Shown: positions 55,800 through 64,000 of the stretch, in pieces
Numbering within the stretch: position 1 is the stretch's first letter
Layout of the letters: every line of letters starts with the position of its first letter
Source: Takakia lepidozioides
Lineage: Eukaryota > Streptophyta > Takakiopsida > Takakiales > Takakiaceae
Direction of reading: 5' to 3'
DNA length: 64,000 nucleotides
NCBI GenBank assembly: GCA_030704615.1
Contig: CM060731.1
Span: forward strand, 48,422,001 to 48,486,000
Position numbers and translations under genes: made by a program
The notes under the pieces: generated by a model
What the model saw: only the letters and a program-made list of their open reading frames with translations
The model's database searches: none
Told to the model about the DNA's origin: nothing

Positions 55800-56640
55800 G
55801 TAAAGCTTAGACCTTTGATTTGTGCTCAGTGTTCCATCACGTTGGGTTACAAATTCATACCTCGGCAGGGCAGATGGAAAAAAGATCTACCAGACCTGGA
55901 AACTGAATCTCATACTTTTCACCTGGGGCTGAACATTAAGGTTGATCATTCTTTTGTGAGTTGCATTTTGAATTTGGGTATAGTTATTGTATCAGAAGCT
56001 TTCATTCTGTAGAAACTTGATTCATGTTTAGTATTTACCCAGGATCAGAGTGATCACCAGACAGACAGCTGATCAACCACAACCATGTACATTTTGGGGC
56101 ACCATTCTTGAATGACGAATACTTGGAATTGAGCTACACTAAGAATCTTACCTCTTGTCTCTCTGAGTTCCAAAGACATGCTGAAGTTGTTGATAGCTTC
56201 TCTTTGTATGCACAGAGTGAGGGAATGCATTGTCAGCCATCTTGCATGTCACCACACATTGCTTGGTGTGTCTAAGAAGTACACAAATGGTGCTAGTGGC
56301 CGAGTAGTGGCCTCATCTTTCACATAAATTCAAATAAATATAACTGCTAAATACAGAAAATAGCAGACACTTACCGAAGATAATAGAAATAATGTAACAA
56401 CTTAATGCACACAGGCAACCTCTGACATGATGGTAGGCCGGTTTCCGGCATGTCAAATCTTCTCCACCCTCTCTTGAGGTGACATGGAACTGAAGGAGTG
56501 TAAACTCCCTATACTAAGATTCTTCATCAAGCATTGCCAATGGTACCATAGGCCCTGCCTTCCAGATCTCCAGGTCAGTATGACAAGGATGTTTCCTAGT
56601 CCATACCTTATTTGCTTACTATTGACTGCCTTGGATGTGT
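55800..56640. other. Intergenic DNA after the GH17 gene
   Basis: This is probable 3' untranslated sequence followed by unannotatable DNA. I see no gene. Confidence 0.4.
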
Positions 56641-56905
56641 CTTATGAGATGTGGGTCGTGGCATTAAAGGTTTGAGGCTTCCCAATATGCAAAACCTTAC
56701 AGACCAGGAATTGGCAGATGGCAAAGCCTTAAACTCTTTAACGGACCAAATGAGAATTTATCAAGGACCAAACATGTGTTGGACTTATTTTGCCAAGCAT
56801 TTGGTGCATAAATTAATTGGCATAAGTGTTGGGCATTATAGGACATCTCAACGAATCCCGAGCCATTCCAATGAGGAGACTCTGTCAATTGAATCTGGCT
56901 TGGTG
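56640..56905 (+). mobile_element. Possible LINE fragment
   Basis: The frame 'GRGIKGLRLPNMQNLTDQEL' resembles the 'GGLGIKNL' block downstream of LINE reverse transcriptase. There are no other motifs. Confidence 0.3.
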
Positions 56906-57124
56906 AGGCTACAAAATACCTTGGCTTCACTACAACAGAACGTGGTTTTATGACTACCACTATGACTGCCCCACAGTCATGAAAAAGTATGACTGTAGGG
57001 CTCATATATAGTCATGCAGACACACCGTGTCACTTTTTTCACTATAGATGGTCGTAGTCATGAATGTACCAAATCAAATCCTTAACTGTTAGTGATCATC
57101 ATATTGAGTTTGTTACTTGTAAAA

Positions 57125-57285
57125 TTGTGATGTGGGTGGAATAGAACTTATCACATTCAATGATGCGGAGGATGATTTTTGTGGACGTCATGAGTTCTGG
57201 TGAAAGTAAAACAGGGTCATTTAAAGAGCCCTTTTGTGTATACTGCGTGACAAGAATTATGGACATGTTTGCTCGAAAGCTTTCT
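57125..57285. repeat. Dispersed repeat, copy 2
   Basis: This copy matches 53160-53322 in the same orientation with about one difference in every eight to ten bases and a short insertion near GCGGAGGATGATT. The two copies lie on either side of the GH17 gene, about 4 kb apart. Confidence 0.8.
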
Positions 57286-57486
57286 GTGAGGAGACGGTGA
57301 ATGACTAGTTTAGGGAATTGTTGCTACTTACAGCTCAAATGAAGAGCCTCTAGGTAGATGCATGTACATCTTTCCTTATGTTCTACTTCAGCGGTTGCTC
57401 AATAAATGCATATATGATGCACATGTCGGAAGTCAAGTTAAAAATTCCGAATCCCTGTGACGATCTACTATCTACTGAAATCCGCC

Positions 57487-59667
57487 TTAGCAGCGCTGGG
57501 AAAAAGGGCCGGGTGTCCCAGTCCAACCGTCAACGCATTTGAGAAGAGGATCCACAAGCTTGCCTTCGGAGATGGCATTATACACCTTCTCAATCTCTTG
57601 ACCAGGAGACACAGTCCTCAAGCCTGACAGCAACTGGGTCCCTAATTCTGACCTCACAAATTTGTAGAGAGGGTATGTCCTGCAGTCTTCAATCCGGTTT
57701 GGCACTGCCGAATACCCCTTGTTATCGTACGACTCCCGGACCAAAGGTACAGCAATGTTCAGGCGCGTCTTCAACTCCTCTTCAAATATTGCGATCCTGT
57801 GGAACACTGATGTAGTCTCCGATTTTTCATTCTTGGGGTTCTGGAGCGCATGACTCACCAAGACTTCCCTTAGTTTCTGCATCAAGGGGTAAGTTTCACT
57901 GCTGGCGTCATCGATGTAGCTGAATACAGGCTGCCGATCCACCAGGCTGAGAAGGTCCTTCTCGCAGAACCGTGATGGCAAAAGTTCGCCGTTACTGCAT
58001 GTGAAGAGCGTCTTCTTGGCGACCTGGGACACAATTTGCTTCACTGCCGTCTGCATCGTCTCCTCGATGTGGCGAAGGTCTACTGCCTGGCATAGACCCA
58101 CCAAGAAAGTGGAGCTCATAAGCTTCAGAATCTCAATAGATTCCTCGGTCTTTCTTGCAGACACTAGACCCAGTGAGTTGACATCCTGGTTGTGCTGCTC
58201 CGCGCTTTGCACGTGGGTGGTCACTGGGTTGGCCAAGTAGTTCAACTCCGAGAGGTATGAAGCCATGGCGATCTCCCCGCCCTTCATTCCGTAGTCCAGA
58301 CTTGGGTTAGGTCCTCCACTGAGGTTTGAAGGAAGCCCATTGTTGTAATAGTCGTTTACCAGCTCAGAGAACTGTGCAAACATGAGCTTCCCAATCGCAG
58401 CAACGGCCAACCGCATGTTGTCCATAGAGACTCCAATGGGGGTTCCCTGGAAATTCCCGCCATGAAGGGCCCTGTCGCCGGCAGCATCGATGATTGGGTT
58501 GTCGTTGACAGAGTTGATTTCTCTTTGAATGGCATGTGTGGCATTGCGAATCACCTCCACCTGTGGGCCCAGCCATTGTGGGGAAGTCCGTAGCGCATAT
58601 CGATCCTGCTTGGGTTTCTTCAGGGGGTCGGTCTCATGCAATTTTGCTGCTGCCTTCATGTACGAGCTTCCATCGAGCACCCACTCCATAATGGCAGCCG
58701 CCTCCATCTGCCCTGGGTGGTGCTTCAGTTTGTGCGTCAAGGGATCAGCAAACTCGGGCTTTCCTTGCATCACCTCACAGAACAGGGCCGAAAGAACCTC
58801 AGCCAGTAGGACCATCACATTGGCGTCAAAGCAGACAGTGGATGCCAAGGCTGACCCCACCGCTGTTCCATTGACAATGGCGAGGCCTTCCTTGGGCTGC
58901 AATTCAAAAGGTTTCTCGACCCCGGCCAGTCTCAGAGCTTCCAAGGCTGACACTTCCTGTCCGTCCTCGGTGACAGCTCTGGAGTTGGGCCTGGCAGTAA
59001 GTAGTCCCGCGATGTAAGATAAGGGAACAAGGTCTCCAGAAGCGGTGACGGTCCCTCGGAGTGGCAACTTGGGTGTGACATTTGCATTCAAAAGCTTTTC
59101 CATGGCTTCCAGGATCTCCCAACGAATGCCAGAGAATCCCTGCATTAACGTGTTTGTGCGCACGAGCATGGCTGCCCGCGTGGTGCACGCTGGGAGGGTG
59201 TTGCCCTTGCCCAAAACTCCCGCATTCAGAAACCTAATGAGCTCTCTCTGGAGCTCCACCCCTTGCTGTGTACGCCGGTGAGAGGTGGCTCCGAAACCAG
59301 TTGTGACGCCATAGATATCCCCACCGTTCATGATCTTCTGGAGAACCCAGTTGGAGCTCTCGTCCACTCGATTCTTGGCATTGGCGGTATCCAGCACCAC
59401 TCTCACCTCTGGTCGGCGGGCCACGGCTGCCACTTGAGCAACCGTCAAGGTCACCCCTTCAATGGCTACTTCGGTTGCGTCATAGAATGTTTTCACCATA
59501 TCTTTAACCTCGTCCAGGTGATTGCCTTGCAGGGCTGAGGCTGCTCGCCCCCAGTTCAGAGGGTCAGCAAGCTGCACCTTTGTGCTAAAGGATTCCAAAC
59601 TAGCCTCGTGCGCAGCTTTGATGCCACTGCCATTGACGCTCACCCGAGCTCCGTGGGCCGTCACCAT
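57487..59667 (-). CDS. PAL: Phenylalanine ammonia-lyase
   Basis: A single exon encodes 726 residues from the ATG at 59667. The enzyme removes ammonia from L-phenylalanine to give cinnamate, the first step of phenylpropanoid and lignin synthesis, in the cytosol. The MIO prosthetic group forms from Ala-Ser-Gly in '[17 protein letters not shown]'. Also present are '[15 protein letters not shown]', '[20 protein letters not shown]' and the C-terminal shielding domain ending in 'RC'. The selectivity residue in 'ELIRFLNAG' is Phe, as in Phe-specific PAL, not the His of PAL/TAL enzymes. Length is normal and nothing is damaged. Many angiosperm PAL genes have one intron; this one has none. A TATA box lies about 310 bp upstream. 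Confidence 0.96.
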   Translation of the reverse strand: MVTAHGARVSVNGSGIKAAHEASLESFSTKVQLADPLNWGRAASALQGNHLDEVKDMVKTFYDATEVAIEGVTLTVAQVAAVARRPEVRVVLDTANAKNRVDESSNWVLQKIMNGGDIYGVTTGFGATSHRRTQQGVELQRELIRFLNAGVLGKGNTLPACTTRAAMLVRTNTLMQGFSGIRWEILEAMEKLLNANVTPKLPLRGTVTASGDLVPLSYIAGLLTARPNSRAVTEDGQEVSALEALRLAGVEKPFELQPKEGLAIVNGTAVGSALASTVCFDANVMVLLAEVLSALFCEVMQGKPEFADPLTHKLKHHPGQMEAAAIMEWVLDGSSYMKAAAKLHETDPLKKPKQDRYALRTSPQWLGPQVEVIRNATHAIQREINSVNDNPIIDAAGDRALHGGNFQGTPIGVSMDNMRLAVAAIGKLMFAQFSELVNDYYNNGLPSNLSGGPNPSLDYGMKGGEIAMASYLSELNYLANPVTTHVQSAEQHNQDVNSLGLVSARKTEESIEILKLMSSTFLVGLCQAVDLRHIEETMQTAVKQIVSQVAKKTLFTCSNGELLPSRFCEKDLLSLVDRQPVFSYIDDASSETYPLMQKLREVLVSHALQNPKNEKSETTSVFHRIAIFEEELKTRLNIAVPLVRESYDNKGYSAVPNRIEDCRTYPLYKFVRSELGTQLLSGLRTVSPGQEIEKVYNAISEGKLVDPLLKCVDGWTGTPGPFSQRC

Positions 59668-59977
59668 CCTCGCAGAACTTTAATGGAGACCGTGGAAAGA
59701 AAACTAAATAATCTTGAATTATATACCGTCCCTGTGAGTGTTGAGAAAGGAACAGAGAGAAGAGAGGGCTGTTGCGAGCTACACGGATCAGTACAGAGAA
59801 AGGAACTTCAATGGATGGAATTGCAGGTGATCTTAGTGCTGTTGAAAGCAACTATACATATGTTTTGAACAGAAAAATACTCAAACTGGAGAAGGATGGA
59901 GAATTCAATAATATCTCTGAGACACCCAATCCCGAGGTTGATCGGAGAGTGGTGAGAATGAGAGTCCTGAGGAGCTG

Positions 59978-59986
59978 TATTTATAA
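59978..59986 (-). promoter_or_regulatory. Candidate TATA box of PAL
   Basis: On the minus strand TTATAAATA lies 311 bases before the PAL start codon. This would allow a 5' leader of about 280 bases. Position and sequence fit a core promoter; transcription data would be decisive. Confidence 0.5.
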
Positions 59987-61593
59987 GCAGTGCACATAAG
60001 AGCTAGTCATGTGGGACCCAGGGCGCTGATACGAAGCTGGCTGGCAGGCTCCAATACATAGGCAGTCCACGGCTGCTTTGCGACTCGCCATAGCTCAAAT
60101 CTGCACGCGGCCTTACTTGACCAGGTCACGCAAAGTTGAAGAACTGACCAGTATGTGATAGAAAACATATATATAATTTTCACCATCTGAAGCGGATCTC
60201 ACGAGTGAAGTGTTGATCAGCTCAGCAGCTCAGCAGCCTCTCGAGAATATGAGCAGACCATGTTGACCGGCTTCTCTCCACAATATGTGGAGCCACAACA
60301 CACGTTGCTAGTGAGGCGAGCTGGGAAACGCGCTGCCAAATGTGAGCACCACCTCTTTGACTATTTGAAAACCGTCCAAAGCCAACTACATACACTTCTT
60401 TGACTGAAGCATGGAAGATGAGGAGCACGTTGACAATTGAGTCAAATGGGGAATATGTTTTAAATATTTAGTTGATCTATGGAAGTGGAAAACTGTCCAA
60501 TTTGAAAACAGAACTTCGGTCATGTGTTGTACCTGGCTGTTGTTTTTGCTCAAGAAATTTGAACATGCGAAGACAAGTCATCTGATCTGTAATAAGTGAC
60601 ATCAATGGAGGTCTAGAGTCTAGAGTCTCTCTTGGACAGGGAGTGACTATAAGAAATTAACAAGGTATCAGCATAGTAAAAGAAGCCTAGGCTGCATGTA
60701 TACTGTCCGTATATGTCAATAGTAAAATGATCAAAATCTTGTTGGATGGTCTGCATCCACAGGATTGAACTGTCTTAATGATTCAATAATCGTGGGGGGA
60801 GGGTGCATAGGTATCGTGGGATGCGCTCATTGCGGGAGAGAATGATGAAACGTTTCGACCGAGGATTGAGCAAGAAGTCGTAGAGCTCGTCCTGATTGTC
60901 ATATGTTGTATTACAGAGAAGCAGCAGCAAGAGACATGCAAGTTACGTACGAAGAGATTATGGATGTTGCATTTAATCGAATTCATGAGGAAGCTGCTAT
61001 GATCTAGATAGGCATAAATCTTTAGGGCCCCTAAACTCTTATACCTAAGATTTGCATTATATATATACGCTTTATCATGTTTGGCGTTTTACTCGAGACA
61101 GTTTGCTTCAAGCGCTCTGAGTCAGTAGAAAAATACATTCCACTGATCCATACATATAAGATACCGCCCTTGTCGGCCTTATGTAGTTGTAACTTTTTCC
61201 TTGAAATTTGAGACACTACGATGTGGTGTCTAAGATGTAACTAGTGTTAACGTAGAGTGAAAGCTACGTACAGATTGCATCACATCGTGGCTCTTTGTGA
61301 TATGTGGTGTCCTGCCTAGTGTATCGGTCTAGTTGCTGATGATACGGACTACATGGAGCTGCACCACCTTGTATGGAATATGAATAGAGCTGGCGATTCG
61401 GTGGCCGGTTCCCAGGACGAGAAGTTGGATGTCGGATCCCAAGTCTCCTTGGATTGCGATATAATGGAGTACCCAACTGAACATTTGAGCACACTGGATG
61501 CTGAGAGCGATCATTGCCATGGAGGCAAAAAGCGTAGTGACTCATACATTGTACAAGCTGCTGAACAATATCCTCAACGGGTGATTGACATTG
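59987..61593. other. PAL upstream region and intergenic DNA
   Basis: The first few hundred bases are probably the PAL promoter. Further on I see no gene. The frame at 61353-61600 is open but matches nothing I know. Confidence 0.4.
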
Positions 61594-61737
61594 TGTTGGA
61601 AAACCACTGGCGTGTGGTCGGGCTAGGGATTGAACCTAGGACCTCCCCCATTCCGGTGGGGTGCTCTACCACTGAACTACCCGTCCCGTTCTGTTCTCAA
61701 AGTGTCGTGCAAGGGCTATAACCTTGACACTCCAACA
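61594..61737 (-). repeat. 144-bp LTR with embedded tRNA-like sequence (copy 1)
   Basis: On the minus strand it starts TGTTGGAGTGTC and ends TTTTCCAACA, so the ends are short inverted repeats. It is preceded by the polypurine tract GAGGGGGAG (61738-61746). It differs from copy 2 at about five positions, four of them in the tRNA D-arm. Confidence 0.88.
61616..61686 (-). ncRNA. tRNA-like 71-nt cloverleaf inside the LTR
   Basis: On the minus strand the sequence folds with a 7-bp acceptor stem having one A-A mismatch (GGACGGG / CCCGACC), D-stem GTTC/GAGC, anticodon stem CCCCA/GGGGG with one mismatch, a five-base variable loop and a perfect T-stem CTAGG/CCTAG with TTCAATC loop. The A box TAGTTCAGTGG fits the consensus fully; the B box GGTTCAATCCC has one mismatch. 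Anticodon positions read GGA, but residue 33 is C instead of U. The D-arm resembles bacterial-type tRNA-Gly. It may work as a pol III promoter; a working tRNA is unlikely. In the second LTR (61836-61906) the D-arm is mutated. Confidence 0.7.
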
Positions 61738-61813
61738 CTCCCCCTCAAGGCATAGCCCTTATAGCTAATGCCCACCCGTTCTGACCACCGCCCCAACCTT
61801 GGCTCTGATACCA
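61738..61813 (-). mobile_element. 76-bp interior of a TRIM-like unit
   Basis: It begins on the minus strand with TGGTATCAGAGCC (61813-61801), the standard primer-binding site complementary to the 3' end of initiator tRNA-Met, directly next to the LTR. It ends with a polypurine tract directly before the next LTR. With the two LTRs the whole unit is 364 bp and has no coding capacity. Confidence 0.85.
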
Positions 61814-61957
61814 TGTTGGAAAACCACTGGCGTGTGGTCGGGCTAGGGATTGAACCTAGGACCTCCCCCATTCCGGTGGGGTGCTTTTTTACTGAGCTAC
61901 CCGTCCCGTTCTGTTCTCAAAGTGTCGTGCAAGGGCTATAACCTTGACACTCCAACA
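61814..61957 (-). repeat. 144-bp LTR with embedded tRNA-like sequence (copy 2)
   Basis: Same ends as copy 1. On its upstream side (minus strand) it is preceded by AAGGGGGAG at 61958-61966, directly attached to the truncated copia pol, so it is also the 3' LTR of that element. The tRNA A box is damaged (CTACC changed to TTTTT on the plus strand at 61886-61890). Confidence 0.85.
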
Positions 61958-63333
61958 CTCCCCCTTGGTATCAGAGCAACAAGCATCCACGTTTCATTTT
62001 TGTGTAACGAGTCAATTTCTTCCTTCATTGCTAGCTCCCACTTAGCTCGATCAGGAGACATCATCGCCTCCTCATACCGTTTTGGCTCCTCTGGTAATGG
62101 TATGTATTCAGTTATTCCAGCAAACGTAGGGTAATTACTCTCCCACTCGCCGAATGTCTGTGGTGGCCGTCGAGATCGACGTACTTCTGTTCCCTGACTT
62201 TGCAAGCTTGGTGCAACCCGCTCAGGCCCTGTGTTTGCTGCATAAATTTCGCCTTCATCCATGGCAATAGGTAGATCCACTACTAGTTGAAGCTCAGGAT
62301 GCTCATTATGTTGGTCAATCGTATTCCCCTCATAATTTTGTACTTCTGGAGCCATTTTGTCTCCCACTCCCTCAAGTACCATAGTGCATGTGTTAGGTCT
62401 GCTCATCATTTCTTCGATGGGTGAAGAATTACGGTTACCCTTCTCATCTACTAACACATCACGGCTGATGACTATGTGCTGCTGCTCAATATCCCATAGC
62501 CGATACGCCTTAGATTCCACACTGTAACCAAGAAATATGCACTTTTTGCTCTTGGCATCCAATTTTTTTCTCAACTCTTTGGGTACATGTGAATATGCCA
62601 TGCTACCAAACACTCGTAGATGGCTGATGTCAGGTTTCTTCCCATTCCAGGCCTCCAAAGGTGTTTTCCCATTCAACACCCTGGTTCCCGTTCGATTTAG
62701 GGTGTATGCAGCTGTAGTGGCAGCTTCTGCCCATAAATTAGGACTGAGACCTTTTGCTTGCAGCATACATCTAACTCTTTCAAGCAGAGTCCTATTGTCC
62801 CTTTCGATGACACCATTTTGCTCTGGGGAATATGGCACTGTAAGTTCCTGCCGAATTCCATTTTCTTCAAGGAAAGTCTTAAATTTTGCGCTCAAGAATT
62901 CTCCTCTTCTGTCGCTTCTAAGCTTTCTCACTGCATGTCCTGTCTCTATCTCTGATTCCACACACAGCTGCTTGAGAACTTCTCCTTTTGTTTTCATGCA
63001 ATACAAGATCCTATAGCTGCTATAATCATCTTTAAACATGACAAAATGTTTGGAACCTCCATGCAAGTCTACATTCATTGTACACACATCAGCATGGTAG
63101 AACTCTCCAGGAGTCTGAACCCTCTCACGTTCTTCATTTACTGGAAACGCAACTCTGTGATTCTTGCCCATAGCACAACCTTCACAGAACTCCAGATCTG
63201 CATTAGGGTTCAGTATTTTCATACCATCGACGATTTGTGTTTTCTCCATTTGTTTAATCATGTCGACACTAATGTGTCCAAGTCGATCATGCCACGTTTG
63301 AAGACTTGCTCCCCCAATTGTCACTGCCCACAT
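61936..63333 (-). pseudogene. Ty1/copia polyprotein: integrase and start of reverse transcriptase, truncated
   Basis: The frame reads 'HDRLGHISVDMIKQM' and 'CEGCAMGK' (zinc domain). The integrase core follows with 'FYHADVCTMN', 'LRSDRRGEFLS' and 'PYSPEQNGVIERDNRT' (D, D, E), then 'LWAEAATTAAYTLNR', 'RVFGSMAYSHVPKELRKKLD' and the RT entry 'MKEEIDSLHKNETWMLV'. There it breaks off into a polypurine tract and LTR, so the catalytic reverse transcriptase and RNase H are deleted. Integrase before RT is the copia order. The element lies on the minus strand and its 5' LTR is outside the window. Confidence 0.9.
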
Positions 63334-63979
63334 TTGCTTGAATATTATCCGTCGACAATACCATGTTTGCTTGCAGAGATTCTCCCGTAATCACTTTGAT
63401 TTGCAGTTTCCAAAGGTTTCCCTCTCTCACTCCAGTCATCATAAGAGGTCCCCTTCCCTGATTTGCATACAGCTTACAAGTACGCTTATCATAGATGACG
63501 ATGTAATCTCTGTCTACAGCCTTCGCTACTGAGAACAGATTCTTTCTGAGGTCAGGTACAAACAACACGTTGTGTATTGTTCCCTTTTTCCACTCACTTC
63601 CTGCTAGGGTTAGGATATCTATATCCCCTATTCCACTTGCCCATACTGTAACATCAGTGGCAACTTGTACTCCCCAACGATGAGATTCAATCTTCTTAAG
63701 ATTTTTGAACCATTGCATCTTGTTGGTCATGTGCTCAGATGCAGCACTGTCCGAGTACCAGGATATATCGTCTTCATCGCAAACTTTCTCTCCAATTGAC
63801 GTGTTGTTGTACACTGCTGCATTAGCATTGCTAATATGTACAATCTTTACCAGATCATTGACAATGTTCTGATCAGTGTTTCTTCGTTGTATCACTGAGC
63901 CATCATCGACACGCTCTCTTTCTTCATGATGAAATGCAGTGGCAACATAGGCATCACTCATCTTAATGGATTCCACCAT
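63287..63979 (-). pseudogene. Ty1/copia polyprotein: protease and pre-integrase part
   Basis: The frame contains the aspartic protease block 'WYSDSAASEHMTNK' (DSAAS; usually D[ST]GA[ST]) and a GAG-pre-integrase region ('IHNVLFVPDLRKNLFSVAKA', 'CKLYANQGRG', 'LWKL'). A frameshift near 63300 separates it from the integrase frame. Gag would lie beyond position 64000. Confidence 0.85.
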
Positions 63980-64000
63980 GTTACCAGCGATACTCTTCGT

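Noticed and set aside
61616-61906. Two functional tRNA-Ser(GGA) genes
   Set aside because: The variable loop is short (class I), residue 33 is not U, the acceptor stem has a mismatch, and both lie inside LTR copies. A tRNA-derived promoter is more likely than working tRNAs.
1-64000. CRISPR arrays, bacterial operons or ribosomal RNA genes
   Set aside because: Nothing resembling these was seen. Gene structure is eukaryotic throughout.

Overview
The window is nuclear DNA of a land plant. Genes are split by short GT-AG introns, the protein families are plant ones, and plant transposable elements of several classes fill the spaces. Two very long, highly repetitive PLS-class PPR genes (one with a complete DYW editing domain), an intronless PAL and a high transposon load fit a seedless vascular plant, most likely a fern or lycophyte. 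That placement is inference; the sequence carries no species marker.

Left third (1-24.3 kb), mostly host genes: a PPR gene on the minus strand whose E/DYW end has decayed (1.07-4.54 kb); a minus-strand fragment with the PDF motif of organellar single-stranded DNA-binding (OSB) proteins (4.8-5.3 kb); an intact PPR-DYW gene on the plus strand (6.56-9.08 kb); the signal recognition particle receptor beta subunit, six exons, minus strand (10.5-13.1 kb); a xyloglucan endotransglucosylase/hydrolase (16.7-18.8 kb); and Bax inhibitor-1, six exons (20.9-24.3 kb). I worked out the exon chains of the last three base by base and the reading frames close.

Middle (25-48 kb), mostly mobile DNA: degenerate non-LTR remnants (25.5-26.8 kb); a head-to-tail string of fragments of three unrelated nuclear genes (PsaG, RPL18a, OEP16; 28.3-29.4 kb) next to a 22-base A run; and a large Ty3/gypsy-type retrotransposon (about 31.0-47.5 kb). 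The retrotransposon encodes gag with zinc knuckles, a retropepsin, a complete cytosine-5 DNA methyltransferase domain, then a UAG in a CAR-YYA readthrough context, reverse transcriptase/RNase H, integrase and a C-terminal PHD finger. A 9-kb DNA transposon with 9-bp target duplications (33.0-42.0 kb) sits exactly inside its gag-pol frame. That transposon carries a transposase-like gene I cannot assign and several captured gene pieces. A 461-bp hAT-type MITE lies just downstream (47.6-48.05 kb).

Right part (48-64 kb): telomere-like tandem repeats, gene-poor DNA with LINE scraps, a GH17 beta-1,3-glucanase gene with a one-base frameshift (54.4-55.8 kb), an intact intronless phenylalanine ammonia-lyase gene on the minus strand (57.5-59.7 kb), and a truncated Ty1/copia element on the minus strand that runs off the window. 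The copia end carries two 144-bp LTRs around a 76-bp interior, as in a TRIM. Each LTR contains a tRNA-like sequence; the one in the LTR at 61594-61737 folds as a near-complete 71-nt cloverleaf.

The two observations I rate highest are the retrotransposon that carries both a DNA methyltransferase and a PHD finger, and the miniature LTR unit with a tRNA gene-like sequence in its LTR.
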